Numbered from the stretch's first letter, positions 29,899 to 38,604 are shown. The stretch: 64,000 nt of DNA from Streptomyces nojiriensis (GCF_017639205.1 NZ_CP071139.1:2294001-2358000), one strand, 5' to 3'. The notes: a model not told the origin generated them from the letters alone. Made by a program: numbers and translations.

Positions 29899-31875
29899 TC
29901 AGACCTGGACGCGGTCCGCGACGACCTTGGCCAGCTTGGCCAGGGCCTCGTCCTTGGCGATGCCGTTCTCCTGCGAACCGTCGCGGTAGCGGAAGGAGAC
30001 GGTGCCCGCGGCCATGTCCTCGTCACCGACGATGATCATGAACGGGACCTTGAGCTTCTGGTGGTTGCGGATCTTCTTCTGCATCCGGTCGGAGGAGGCG
30101 TCCACCTCGACCCGCAGGCCCTGCTTCTTCGCCGCCGCGGCGAACTCCTGCAGGTACTCGACGTGCCCGTCGCCGATCGGGATGCCGACCGCCTGGACCG
30201 GGGCCAGCCACGGCGGCATGGCGCCCGCGTAGTGCTCCAGCAGCACGGCGAAGAACCGCTCGATCGAGCCGAACAGCGCGCGGTGGATCATGACCGGCCG
30301 CTGGCGGGAGCCGTCGGGCGCGGTGTACTCCAGGTTGAAGCGCTCCGGCAGGTTGAAGTCGAGCTGCACGGTCGACATCTGCCAGGTGCGGCCGATGGCG
30401 TCCTTGCACTGCACCGAGATCTTCGGACCGTAGAAGGCGGCGCCGCCCGGGTCCGGGACCAGCGGCAGACCCTGCTTCTCGGCGACCTGCGCGAGGACCG
30501 CGGTCGCCTCCTCCCAGGCCTCGTCCGAGCCGACGAACTTCTCCGGGTCCTTGGTGGACAGCTCCAGGTAGAAGTCGGTCAGACCGTAGTCGCGCAGCAG
30601 GTTGAGCACGAAGGTGAGGGTCGTGTCGAGCTCCTCCGCCATCTGCTCGCGGGTGCAGTAGATGTGCGCGTCGTCCTGGGTGAAGCCGCGGGCGCGGGTC
30701 AGGCCGTGCACGACGCCCGACTTCTCGTACCGGTACACGGTGCCGAACTCGAACAGGCGCAGCGGCAGTTCACGGTAGGAGCGGCCGCGCGCGTCGAAGA
30801 TCAGGTTGTGCATCGGGCAGTTCATGGGCTTGAGGTAGTAGTCGGTACCACCGTCGAGCTGCATGGGGGGGTACATGCCCTCCGCGTACCAGTCCAGGTG
30901 GCCGCTCTTCTCGAAGAGGGCGCCCTTGGTGGCGTGCGGGGAGTAGACGAACTCGTAGCCCTCCTCCTCGTGCCGCTTGCGCGAGTAGTCCTCCATCACC
31001 CGGCGGATGATGCCGCCGCGCGGGTGGAAGACGGCCAGGCCGGAGCCGATCTCGTCCGGGATGGAGAAGAGGTCGAGCTCGTTGCCGAGCTTGCGGTGGT
31101 CGCGCTTCTCGGCCTCGGCGAGGAAGTCGAGGTGGGCCTTCAGCTCCTCCTTCGACGGCCACGCGGTGCCGTAGATGCGCTGCAGCATCGGGTTCTTCTC
31201 GCTGCCGCGCCAGTAGGCGGCCGCGTTGCGCATGAGCTTGAACGCCGGGATGTTCCGGGTGGTGGGCAGGTGGGGACCGCGGCAGAGGTCCTTCCAGCAC
31301 AGGTCGCCGGTCTTCGCGTCCAGGTTGTCGTAGATGGTCAGCTCGCCGCCGCCCACCTCGACGTTCGCGCCGTCGTCGGTGGACGCGGCGCCCTTGATGC
31401 CGATGAGCTCCAGCTTGTACGGCTCGTCGGCGAGCTCCTCGCGGGCCGCCTCGTCGGTGACCACGCGGCGGGAGAACCTCTGGCCGCGCTTCTGGATCTC
31501 CTGCATCTTCTTCTCGATGGCCTTGAGGTCATCGGGGGTGAAGGGGCGGGCGACGTCGAAGTCGTAGTAGAAGCCGTTCTGGACCGGCGGGCCGATGCCC
31601 AGCTTGGCCTCGGGGAAGAGCTCCTGCACGGCCTGGGCCATGACGTGCGCGGTCGAGTGGCGGAGGATGTTGAGGCCGTCCTCGGAGGAGATCTCCACCG
31701 GCTCGACGGTCTCGCCGTCCTTCACCTCGTACGCGAGGTCCTTGAGCTCGCCCGCGATGCGCGCGGCGACGATGGTGCGCTCGCCGGCGAAGAGCTCCGC
31801 CGCCGTAGTGCCCGTGGCCACCACGCGCTCGTCCCGCTCGGAATCGCGTTGGATGATCACACGGACGTCTGACAC
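29899..31875 (-). CDS. thrS: Threonyl-tRNA synthetase
   Basis: Class II synthetase charging tRNA-Thr. The 658 residues contain an N-terminal TGS domain (~1-65), the editing domain with [12 protein letters not shown] (~H72/H76), a catalytic core with [48 protein letters not shown] and [16 protein letters not shown], and the C-terminal anticodon-binding domain (~555-658). The start is GTG at 31875 behind AGGAGAG. No T-box sequence was seen in the ~180 bp upstream. Confidence 0.98.
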   Translation of the reverse strand: MSDVRVIIQRDSERDERVVATGTTAAELFAGERTIVAARIAGELKDLAYEVKDGETVEPVEISSEDGLNILRHSTAHVMAQAVQELFPEAKLGIGPPVQNGFYYDFDVARPFTPDDLKAIEKKMQEIQKRGQRFSRRVVTDEAAREELADEPYKLELIGIKGAASTDDGANVEVGGGELTIYDNLDAKTGDLCWKDLCRGPHLPTTRNIPAFKLMRNAAAYWRGSEKNPMLQRIYGTAWPSKEELKAHLDFLAEAEKRDHRKLGNELDLFSIPDEIGSGLAVFHPRGGIIRRVMEDYSRKRHEEEGYEFVYSPHATKGALFEKSGHLDWYAEGMYPPMQLDGGTDYYLKPMNCPMHNLIFDARGRSYRELPLRLFEFGTVYRYEKSGVVHGLTRARGFTQDDAHIYCTREQMAEELDTTLTFVLNLLRDYGLTDFYLELSTKDPEKFVGSDEAWEEATAVLAQVAEKQGLPLVPDPGGAAFYGPKISVQCKDAIGRTWQMSTVQLDFNLPERFNLEYTAPDGSRQRPVMIHRALFGSIERFFAVLLEHYAGAMPPWLAPVQAVGIPIGDGHVEYLQEFAAAAKKQGLRVEVDASSDRMQKKIRNHQKLKVPFMIIVGDEDMAAGTVSFRYRDGSQENGIAKDEALAKLAKVVADRVQV

Positions 31876-32074
31876 CGGTCTCTCCTGACTCAGGGGGTGC
31901 GCGGGCGAACGCCGCGCGCCTGAATCGTACCGAGCGGAGTGGCCGCGCCGCTAAACGGTTACCACCCGGGGCCCGCCCAGCGGGTCCCCCGCGCCCCGGG
32001 GCGGCGCGGGCGGGCCCCCGCCCCACCCGAAAACTCCGGGCCTGTCGGCGCGGGCCATGGGTAGCGTGGCCCGC

Positions 32075-32584
32075 ATGCCGCAGATACGTACGCTGGACCT
32101 GACCGACGATGCCACCGCGGCGGCCGTGCACCGGATCGCGCGGGCCGCCTACGCGGTGGAGGCGGAGCTGATCGGCTTCGACGGCATTCCGGCGCTCGGC
32201 GAAAGCCTCGCCGAGACGAGGGCCCGGCCTCTGAACTGGGTGGGCGCGGTCACCGAGGACGGTGTGCCCGCCGGATTCCTCGCCTGGGAGGAACGGTCCG
32301 ACGGCGGCGTCAGCGTCGACCGGTTGTGCGTGGACCCGGCCTGGTTCCGCCGCGGCGTCGCCTCGCTGTTGCTGCGTCACGCCCTGACGGAGATGTTCCC
32401 GGATCGCCTGGTCGAGGTCACCACGGGCGCGGCCAACGCCCCCGCGGTGACCTTGTACGAACGCCTGGGCTTCACCCGCGGCCCCGACTTCTCCCCCGTC
32501 CCGGGGCTGACCATGGCCTCCTTCGGCCGGGCCGCCACCGGCACCTCGTGGGAAGGTGGAAGGGGATCTTCCGGCCAAGGGTGA
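32075..32584 (+). CDS. GNAT family N-acetyltransferase
   Basis: A 169-residue acetyltransferase with VSVDRLCVDPAWFRRGVASLLLRHAL (acetyl-CoA-binding motif A, R/Q-x-x-G-x-A) and NAPAVTLYERLGFTRG (motif B). The substrate is unknown. The ATG at 32075 lies 7 nt after TAGCGT, a -10-like TANNNT, and there is no Shine-Dalgarno, so a leaderless transcript is possible. An in-frame ATG at 32057 is the alternative. It ends 10 bp before the DUF4232 gene. Confidence 0.88.
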   Translation: MPQIRTLDLTDDATAAAVHRIARAAYAVEAELIGFDGIPALGESLAETRARPLNWVGAVTEDGVPAGFLAWEERSDGGVSVDRLCVDPAWFRRGVASLLLRHALTEMFPDRLVEVTTGAANAPAVTLYERLGFTRGPDFSPVPGLTMASFGRAATGTSWEGGRGSSGQG

Positions 32585-32594
32585 GGAGACACCC

Positions 32595-33101
32595 ATGCGA
32601 GGCACGAGGAAGGCGGCGGTCCTGACGGCCGCGACGGCTCTGCTGACCGGCGGCCTGCTGGCCGGCTCACCGACGGTGGCCACGGCGGCGCCCGCCGCCG
32701 CGTGCACCGGGGACCAGCTCTCGGACACCGGCGCGGAGCGGCCCGACACCACGCACGTGCGGTTCACGGTGGTCAACAACGGCCCGGCCTGCCAGCTGCG
32801 GGGCTTCCCGACGGTCGCTCTCGCCGGCCAGGGATCGCCCGATCAGAACAAGCCGCTGCGCGTCGTCCCCCGGGGCGAGGCCCGGCCGGTGCTGCTGTCC
32901 CCGGGCGGGAGCGCCTCGACGGTCCTGACCTTCACCCCGGTCCTCGGCGAGGCGGACGGCTACTGCGCCTCCGGCGCCGATCCGACCGTCGCCCCCACGC
33001 TGGTGATCGGCGTCGCGGGCACGGGCTTCCAGGTGGCCCCCAACGACGGCGGCCAGTTCGCCCTGTGCGGCGACACCGTCCGCGCCACCGCCTACCGCTA
33101 G
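32595..33101 (+). CDS. Secreted DUF4232 domain protein
   Basis: A 168-residue protein with a Sec signal peptide (MRGTRKAAVLTAATALLTGGLLAG..., cleavage expected near TAAPAAA, residues ~30-36). The DUF4232 domain, with CTGDQLSDTGAERPDTTHVRFTV, GPACQLRGFPTVAL and a conserved second Cys pair (C..C late), suggests two disulfides. DUF4232 proteins are abundant, uncharacterised extracellular proteins of actinomycetes. The start is ATG at 32595 behind GAGGAG. The TAG stop is part of the CTAG into which copy 2 of the miniature element is inserted. Confidence 0.9.
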   Translation: MRGTRKAAVLTAATALLTGGLLAGSPTVATAAPAAACTGDQLSDTGAERPDTTHVRFTVVNNGPACQLRGFPTVALAGQGSPDQNKPLRVVPRGEARPVLLSPGGSASTVLTFTPVLGEADGYCASGADPTVAPTLVIGVAGTGFQVAPNDGGQFALCGDTVRATAYR

Positions 33102-33153
33102 GCCGTCTCTTTCGGATCTTGCCGGGCCCGCAAGATCCGAAAGAGACGGCCTA
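33099..33153. mobile_element. Palindromic derivative of the miniature element (copy 2, 55 bp) in a CTAG site
   Basis: Two perfect 24-bp arms (33099-33122 and 33130-33153) flank a 7-nt centre, CGGGCCC. The arms match the ends of copy 1, and the centre continues the subterminal GCGGGCCCGGCAAG of the copy 1 right end on both sides. It thus looks like a fold-back of that end. Both edges are CTAG, and each TAG is the stop codon of a flanking convergent gene. The 24-bp hairpin should also act as a bidirectional terminator. Confidence 0.8.
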
Positions 33154-34356
33154 GTCGTCGGAGGGCAGTGCGTCCTCGGGGTCGAAGGCCGCGTCCAGGG
33201 ACTTCATCAGGCGGTCCCGCTCGACCTCGTCCATCGGTACCGGCGTCACGTCCGCCGCGTCGGACAGCCGCCGGAAGCCGCCGCGGCGTTGCAGCCGGCC
33301 GGTGAGCCGGACCGGCAGGCCCACCAGGTGGGCGTGGCCCGCGATGCGGTAGGCCTCCTCGTCGAGGGCCGCCCGGACGTACGGGACCTCCGCCCCGGCC
33401 AGTACCCGTAGCCGGACCGTGCCCCCTCCCCCGGCGGCCTTGCGCCGCATCCGCACCACGGCTCCGGCGAGCCGGACCGGTACGGCGGGTTCCGCACGGG
33501 TGTAGCGCGCCGCGGCCTCCCGCAGCACGGGCAGGTCGCCCGGGGAGAACTCCACCGGCTCGGGGCGGGCCGCGCAGCCCGCCGGGACCCCGGCCGCCGG
33601 CGCCCAGGCCAGGGTGATCCGGGCGCCCTCCGAGCCCCGGACCAGGGCGATGAGCGCTTCGGCGAGTTCCCGGCTGACCCCGGCGGCCACCGCCGCGTCG
33701 AAGGCCTCCATGCCACCGGTGGCCCGCTGGTAGTCCACCGCCTCGCGGGCCGCGTGCAGGGCGTGGTGCAGCCGGGTCACCGGTCCCCGGCCGCCGTCCA
33801 CGGGAACGTACGCGGTCAGCCGGCGCCCGCCCGGGGAGGGTCCCACCAGGACCCCGTCCAGGGTGCGCTCGGCCTGCGCCTGGTGCCGGGCCCCGTAGTA
33901 CCCGGCCCGGGCCCGGTCGGCGAGGGCCCCCGCGAGCAGGAGCCGGCGGGCGGCCGAGCGCAGCTGTTCCTGCACGGGCCAGGAGGCCTCGCCCCGGTAC
34001 CCGTAGGGCCCCTCCGGGATCTCCCGCTCCCAGCGGATCTCGTCGCTGGGCACGCTCAGCCCGAGGAGCACCTCGCGCGCCGAGGGCAGGCCGCCGTGCG
34101 CGAGGGCGGTGAGCGCCTCCTCCAGCAGGTCCGCGCAGTCGGGGAAGGCGCGGCTCTCCGGGACGAGCAGGCTGGTGCCCGAGCGGCCGGGCGGGGTCCA
34201 GCGGCCGTACCGGCCGGCCGCGCCGCCGCGCCGCAGCCATCCGTGCCGGTGCAGCAGCGCTCCCAGCACCTGCGGGTCGACCTGTGCGGGATCGGGACCG
34301 CCCGGGGCGTACCGCGGGGACGGGAGCGGTTCGAGGTGCGGTGAGTGCAGGTTCAT
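33151..34356 (-). CDS. Uncharacterised protein coupled to a DUF4365 gene
   Basis: A 401-residue soluble protein of unknown family. The N-terminal third has LGALLHRHGWLRRGGAAGRYGRWTPPG and SRAFPDCADLLEEALTAL. The middle is helical (VTRLHHALHAAREAVDYQ). The C-terminal ~90 residues look beta-rich (VRLAGAVVRMRRKAAGGGGTVRLRVLAG; LVGLPVRLTGRLQRRGGFRRL), possibly an OB-like fold, and end with an acidic tail. The start is ATG at 34356, overlapping the DUF4365 stop (TGATG), so the two are translationally coupled. The TAG stop lies in the CTAG edge of the miniature element. No catalytic motif was identified. Confidence 0.8.
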   Translation of the reverse strand: MNLHSPHLEPLPSPRYAPGGPDPAQVDPQVLGALLHRHGWLRRGGAAGRYGRWTPPGRSGTSLLVPESRAFPDCADLLEEALTALAHGGLPSAREVLLGLSVPSDEIRWEREIPEGPYGYRGEASWPVQEQLRSAARRLLLAGALADRARAGYYGARHQAQAERTLDGVLVGPSPGGRRLTAYVPVDGGRGPVTRLHHALHAAREAVDYQRATGGMEAFDAAVAAGVSRELAEALIALVRGSEGARITLAWAPAAGVPAGCAARPEPVEFSPGDLPVLREAAARYTRAEPAVPVRLAGAVVRMRRKAAGGGGTVRLRVLAGAEVPYVRAALDEEAYRIAGHAHLVGLPVRLTGRLQRRGGFRRLSDAADVTPVPMDEVERDRLMKSLDAAFDPEDALPSDD

Positions 34357-34934
34357 CAGGGTGTCCCTCCCGACCCGACCCGGGTCATGATCTCGCACAG
34401 CGCACGGTCGTCGAAGATCCGCGTGGTCGGGATCCGTACGGTGGTGCGGCGCCGGCCGGTCACGGGGTGTCCGGCGAGGTTGGTCCAGTAGCAGCAGTGC
34501 CTCAGGTCGAGCCGGTCGTGTCCGGCGGCGAGCCACTGCTCGCGCTCCCTCGGTACGAGCATCACGACGAGGATCTTGTGGACGGCGACGGGCGTCCGGG
34601 CCAGCTTCACCAGGTGCTCGTTGTCGAGGGTGAACCCGAAGGTGGCCCCGGCCGGCCGCGGCGGTATCTGGTAGGTCGCCTTGAGCTGCACCTTGATGGT
34701 GACCTCGTCGTCGACGACGTGTTCGGGCGCTCCGTGGGAGACGTGCCAGTCGATGCCGTTGTCGGGGAAGGGCTGGGAGAGCGAGCACCCGGCGGCGGCC
34801 GCGACGGCGTGCAGGTATCCCACCTGGAGGGTCTCCATGCAGGCGGTGGTGGCGAGCGTGCCGCGCAGGGCTCCGGTCCGCGGACCTGTCCCCTCGTGCA
34901 GCACCCCGCCCGGTTCGGGCTGTGTGAGCGCCAT
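34356..34934 (-). CDS. DUF4365 domain protein, nuclease-like
   Basis: A 192-residue protein. DUF4365 is recognised by GIDWHVSHG...DEVTIKVQLKATYQ, in which D62 and the Q-L-K triad (83-85) occupy the positions of a PD-(D/E)XK active site (D...QxK form). A later segment ILVVMLVPREREQW and CCYWTNLAGHP also fit. DUF4365 occurs in bacteria both alone and next to DNA-modifying or defence genes; its activity is not settled. The start is ATG at 34934. It is the first gene of a two-gene unit with the 401-residue protein. Confidence 0.82.
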   Translation of the reverse strand: MALTQPEPGGVLHEGTGPRTGALRGTLATTACMETLQVGYLHAVAAAAGCSLSQPFPDNGIDWHVSHGAPEHVVDDEVTIKVQLKATYQIPPRPAGATFGFTLDNEHLVKLARTPVAVHKILVVMLVPREREQWLAAGHDRLDLRHCCYWTNLAGHPVTGRRRTTVRIPTTRIFDDRALCEIMTRVGSGGTP

Positions 34935-35138
34935 GGCGCCGGCTCCCCATGCCTTGCGGGCTCTGCCGCGAGCGGTGCGGGGTGACGACCGGTCATACGT
35001 ACGGTCCCCCAGGGAAGTTGTCTCCGCACCCGACTGCCCGCAAACGGCGTACGGGGCAAACAGCCCGGGTATCACCGATGCGGCGGGGGTCGTGTGTCCA
35101 GGAAGCTCCACCCGCCGCTCGGGGACGAGGAGTTCGCC

Positions 35139-35864
35139 ATGACACGCTGGTACGAGGGCCCGCTGGCCGCATTCGACACGGAGACCACCGGGGTGGACGT
35201 CGAGCAGGACCGGATCGTGTCCGCCGCGCTCATCGTGCAGGAGTGTGCGGGCGGCCGGGTCCGCACCACGCGCTGGCTGGTCAATCCCGGTGTTCCGGTG
35301 CCCCCGGGCGCCACGGAAGTGCACGGGCTGACCGACGAGCACCTGCAGCGCCACGGGCGCTGGCCCGCGCCGGTGGTGGAGGAGATAGCCCGGGCGCTCG
35401 GGGAGCAGCAGGTGGCGGGCCGGCCGGTGGTGGTGATGAACGCGCCGTTCGATCTGACGCTGCTGGACCGGGAGTTGCGCCGGCACCGGGCGTCCTCCCT
35501 GTCGCGGTACCTGGACGACCGGCCGCTGACGGTGCTGGACCCGCGGGTGCTGGACAAGCACCTGGACCGGTACCGCAAGGGCCGCCGGACGCTGACGGAT
35601 CTGTGCGCGCACTACGGGATCGAGCTGGAGGGCGCGCACGACGCGGCGGCGGACGCGATGGCCTCGCTGGAACTCGTCCGGGCGGTGGGGCGGCGGTTCG
35701 CGGCCCGGCTGGAGCGGCTGACGCCGGCCGAGCTGCACACGCTGCAGGCGGTGTGGCACGCGGCGCAGGCGCGGGGCCTGCAGGCGTGGTTCGCGCGTCA
35801 GGGGACGCCGGAGCCGGTGGATCCGCACTGGCCGCTGCGGCCGGACCTGTCGACGGCGGCGTAG
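35139..35864 (+). CDS. DnaQ-like (DEDDh) 3'-5' exonuclease
   Basis: A 241-residue protein with a DEDDh exonuclease domain (~8-180): Exo I AFDTETTG (D13, E15), Exo II NAPFDLTLLDREL, and Exo III with H and D in EGAHDAAADAMASL. The C-terminal ~55 residues are helical. It resembles the epsilon proofreading subunit or RNase T-type exonucleases; being a stand-alone short gene, it is probably an accessory exonuclease. The start is ATG at 35139 behind GAGGAG. It is divergent from the DUF4365 pair (204-bp gap) and convergent with tRNA-Val. Confidence 0.92.
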   Translation: MTRWYEGPLAAFDTETTGVDVEQDRIVSAALIVQECAGGRVRTTRWLVNPGVPVPPGATEVHGLTDEHLQRHGRWPAPVVEEIARALGEQQVAGRPVVVMNAPFDLTLLDRELRRHRASSLSRYLDDRPLTVLDPRVLDKHLDRYRKGRRTLTDLCAHYGIELEGAHDAAADAMASLELVRAVGRRFAARLERLTPAELHTLQAVWHAAQARGLQAWFARQGTPEPVDPHWPLRPDLSTAA

Positions 35865-35883
35865 GGGTGCCCGAACATGCGGA

Positions 35884-35912
35884 AGGCCGGTCCGTCAGTG
35901 ACGGACCGGCCT
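35884..35912. terminator. Bidirectional terminator between the exonuclease gene and tRNA-Val
   Basis: A perfect 12-bp stem (AGGCCGGTCCGT / ACGGACCGGCCT) with a 5-nt loop lies 19 bp after the exonuclease stop and 8 bp beyond the 3' end of the convergent tRNA. Confidence 0.85.
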
Positions 35913-35919
35913 GTCCCGG

Positions 35920-35991
35920 TGGGCGATACTGGGATCGAACCAGTGACCCCTTCGGTGTGAACGAAGTGCTCTCCCGCTGAGCTAATCGCCC
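35920..35991 (-). tRNA. tRNA-Val (CAC)
   Basis: 72 nt on the minus strand with a 7-bp acceptor GGGCGAT/ATCGCCC, D-arm TAGCTCAGCGGGAGAGC, anticodon loop TTCACAC (anticodon CAC), and T-arm CTGGTTCGATCCCAG. Discriminator A; CCA is not encoded. Nearly identical to the copy at 38533-38604. Confidence 0.97.
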
Positions 35992-36004
35992 GGGAACGGA
36001 TTGA

Positions 36005-36033
36005 ACAATACAGAAGGCTCGGGGCTGGTTCAA
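36005..36033 (-). promoter_or_regulatory. Promoter of tRNA-Val (CAC)
   Basis: On the minus strand, TTGAAC (36028-36033) and TATTGT (36005-36010) are separated by 17 bp, just upstream of the tRNA. This is a good match to the vegetative (HrdB-type) consensus. Confidence 0.7.
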
Positions 36034-36076
36034 ACCGCTTCTCCCGCGAGGGCCCCCGGGCCGTACGTCAGGTACC

Positions 36077-36097
36077 TACTCAGGGCACATCTGAGTA
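36077..36097. promoter_or_regulatory. Inverted repeat upstream of the 779-residue membrane protein gene
   Basis: TACTCAG-ggcacat-CTGAGTA is a perfect 7-bp dyad with a 7-nt spacer, 46 bp before the start codon. The size and spacing suit a dimeric repressor or activator site, but no specific regulator is implied. Confidence 0.4.
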
Positions 36098-36142
36098 CGC
36101 ACGCCCATGTCCTGACTGCGTGACCGCCGCCACACTCCGGAT

Positions 36143-38482
36143 ATGAACACGCCTCTGCCGCCCGCCGAAGAGCTGGCGCTCATCGACCGCGAGCTGGCCC
36201 AACTCGATGCCCGGCGGCTGTATTTGCTGGGGCGCCGGGACTGGCTGCTGCGCCTGCTGCTCCAGCCCGGCGGCGCGCCCGCCCCGGTCCGCTGGGGCCA
36301 GGCCGCACCCGGCGGGCCGGCCGGGCCCTCGAAGGAGGCCTCCGCCCCGAGCGCGCAGAACGTGCTGCTCACCCTTGGCGCGGTGCTGCTGGCGGTCGCC
36401 GCGCTCGCGTTCACGCTGGTCAGCTGGGGGTCCATGGGGATCGCCGGGCGCTCGGCGGTGCTCGCCGCGGTGACGGCGGCGGCGTTGGGCACGCCCGTGC
36501 TCCTGCTGCGCCGCGGGCTGCGGTCCACGGCGGAGTCGGTCGCGGCGGTCGGCCTGCTGCTGACGGTGCTCGACGCGTACGCGCTGTACGCGGTCGGCGT
36601 GCCGGACGCGAACGGCACCGGTTACGCGGCGGGGGCGGCCGCCGTGCTGGCGGCCGCGTGGGCCGGCTACGGCTCGGGGCTGCGGAAGCTGCGGATCCCG
36701 CTGCCGGCCGCGGTGCTGGCGGCGCAGTTCGCGCTGCCGCTGGCGGCGCTGGCGGCACGGCCGGGCCCGCAGGCGCTGGGCTGGGCGCTGCTGGCGACGG
36801 CGGCGCTGGACGCGGCGCTCGCCCTGCGGGTCAGGGCGGCGGCGGTGCCGGCGGCCGTGACGGGCGCGGGCGCGCTGCTGATCGGGGTGGCCCAGTCGTG
36901 GTCGGCCGGGTCGGCGGCGCAGGCCCTGGCTCCGGCGGCGCTGCTCCTGGCGGGCGCGGTCCTCGGGGTGGCGGCGGCCTGGCGGGAGCCGCGCGCCTCG
37001 GCCGCGGCACTGACGGGCGCCCTGGCGGCGGTGGCCGGCCTGGGCGGGGTGGCCCGGCCGGCCTTGGAGCCGGCGTGGACGGTACTGGTGCACCTGCTGC
37101 TGGCGCTGCCGCTGCTGGCGGCGGTACGGGTCCCCGCGCTCCCGGCGGCGGTCCGGCGCGGGTCGGCCCGGGCCGGGGCCGCGGTGGCCTCCCTGGCGGC
37201 CCTGTGGGCGGGTGCCGCGGCGGCCGCGACCCTGGCGGCCCGGCTGCGGGTGCTGGGTGAGGTGTGGGCGGCGACGACCCTGGAGCCGGACCCGTACGCC
37301 CCGGGGGCCGCGGCCGCGCTGACCCTGCTGATCGCGGCCGGAGCGGCCTGGTGGCTCGCCCGGGCGCTGTCCCGGCCGGAGCCGATGGTCGTGGCGGTGG
37401 CCTCGGCCTGGGCGGGGCTGTTCACGGCCCCGGTGCTGCTCGGGTTCCCGGTGGCGGCGGTGTTCGCCGCGCAGCTCGCGGTGACGGGCGCGGCGGGCGT
37501 CCTCGCCCTGCGCACCCCGGCGCGCGGGACCCGGATCGCGGCCGCGGGGTGCGCGCTGGCGGGTGCCGGGAGCGCGTCCCTGGGCGCGCTGGACGGCCGG
37601 GCGGCGACCTTCGCGGTCTGGGGGCTGCTGGGCGCGGGCTGCACGGCGGCAGCGGCGTACGGGGCGGCTCCGCGCCCGGTCCGGTCCGGGGCGGCCGTGT
37701 GCGCGGTCGGGTACGCCACGGGTGTCCTGGTGGCGGCGGGAGCGGTGTCGGACCTGGCGGTGGCCTGGTGGGCGCTGCCGGTGCTCACGGTTCCGGCGCT
37801 GGCGGCGGCTCTCGGGCCGCGGCTGGGCGGGGTCCGGCTGCCCGTCGAGATCGCGGCGGCCGTGTCGGGGGTATTGGCGGTGGGCCTGTCGGCCGGGCGG
37901 GCCGGGACCCTGGCGCTGGCCCTGGCGCTGGCCGGGGTGGTCTGCGCGGGCGCTGCGGTGCGGCCGGACCGGCGGGTGCTGGGCTGGGCGGCGGGGGCGC
38001 TGTTCGCTGCGGCGACCTGGGTGCGGCTGGCCGAGGCCGGGGTGAGCGCTCCGGAGGCCTACACGCTGCCGGTGACGGTGCCCGCCCTCGTGGTGGGTCT
38101 GCTGCGGCGGCGCCGCGATCCGGGGGCCTCGTCCTGGACGGCGTACGGCCCGGGCCTGGCGGCGACGCTGGTGCCCAGCCTGCTGGCGGCCTGGGGGGAC
38201 GCGGGCTGGCTGCGCCCGCTGCTGCTGGGGGCGGCCTCGCTGGTGGTGACCCTGCTGGGCGCCCGGCGGCGGCTCCAGGCTCCGCTCCTGCTCGGCGGGG
38301 GCGTGCTGGCGGCGGTTGCGGTGCACGAGCTGGCCCCGTACGTGGTGCAGGTCGCGGGTGCGCTCCCGCGCTGGGTGCCGCCGGCCCTGGCGGGCCTGCT
38401 GCTGCTGGCGGTGGGGGCGACGTACGAGCGGCGGCTGCGTGACGCCCGCCGGCTGCGGGCCGCGATCGGCCGGCTCCGGTGA
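36143..38482 (+). CDS. Very large polytopic membrane protein (SCO7613 C-terminal-domain type)
   Basis: A 779-residue protein. A short charged coiled-coil N-terminus (EELALIDRELAQLDARRLYLLGRRDWLL, ~10-36) and a Pro/Gly linker precede about twenty or more hydrophobic helices from residue ~72 to the end, extremely rich in Ala, Leu, Val and Gly. The last residues are basic (RRLRDARRLRAAIGRLR). The layout matches large actinomycete proteins annotated as SCO7613 C-terminal-domain membrane proteins; their role is unknown. Flanked on both sides by tRNA-Val(CAC) genes on the opposite strand. ATG at 36143. Confidence 0.88.
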   Translation: MNTPLPPAEELALIDRELAQLDARRLYLLGRRDWLLRLLLQPGGAPAPVRWGQAAPGGPAGPSKEASAPSAQNVLLTLGAVLLAVAALAFTLVSWGSMGIAGRSAVLAAVTAAALGTPVLLLRRGLRSTAESVAAVGLLLTVLDAYALYAVGVPDANGTGYAAGAAAVLAAAWAGYGSGLRKLRIPLPAAVLAAQFALPLAALAARPGPQALGWALLATAALDAALALRVRAAAVPAAVTGAGALLIGVAQSWSAGSAAQALAPAALLLAGAVLGVAAAWREPRASAAALTGALAAVAGLGGVARPALEPAWTVLVHLLLALPLLAAVRVPALPAAVRRGSARAGAAVASLAALWAGAAAAATLAARLRVLGEVWAATTLEPDPYAPGAAAALTLLIAAGAAWWLARALSRPEPMVVAVASAWAGLFTAPVLLGFPVAAVFAAQLAVTGAAGVLALRTPARGTRIAAAGCALAGAGSASLGALDGRAATFAVWGLLGAGCTAAAAYGAAPRPVRSGAAVCAVGYATGVLVAAGAVSDLAVAWWALPVLTVPALAAALGPRLGGVRLPVEIAAAVSGVLAVGLSAGRAGTLALALALAGVVCAGAAVRPDRRVLGWAAGALFAAATWVRLAEAGVSAPEAYTLPVTVPALVVGLLRRRRDPGASSWTAYGPGLAATLVPSLLAAWGDAGWLRPLLLGAASLVVTLLGARRRLQAPLLLGGGVLAAVAVHELAPYVVQVAGALPRWVPPALAGLLLLAVGATYERRLRDARRLRAAIGRLR

Positions 38483-38486
38483 AACG

Positions 38487-38526
38487 CCTGAGGCCCGGAG
38501 ACTGTGAAAAGTCTCCGGGCCTCAGG
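38487..38526. terminator. Bidirectional terminator after the 779-residue membrane protein gene
   Basis: A 17-bp perfect stem (CCTGAGGCCCGGAGACT and its complement) with a 6-nt loop GTGAAA lies 4 bp after the stop and 6 bp beyond the 3' end of the convergent tRNA. Confidence 0.88.
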
Positions 38527-38532
38527 TCCGGG

Positions 38533-38604
38533 TGGGCGATACTGGGTTCGAACCAGTGACCCCTTCGGTGTGAACGAAGTGCTCTCCCACTGAGCTAATC
38601 GCCC
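38533..38604 (-). tRNA. tRNA-Val (CAC)
   Basis: 72 nt on the minus strand; acceptor GGGCGAT/ATCGCCC, anticodon loop TTCACAC (CAC), T-arm CTGGTTCGAACCCAG, discriminator A, no encoded CCA. It differs from the copy at 35920 by a few positions in the D and T arms. Confidence 0.97.

Noticed and set aside
31876..32056. T-box leader of thrS
   Set aside because: No TGGnACC T-box core or antiterminator pairing was found in the region upstream of the GTG start.
32556..32590. Third copy of the miniature element (GGGATCTTCCGGCC)
   Set aside because: Only a short resemblance to the inner end sequence, without an inverted partner or CTAG edge.
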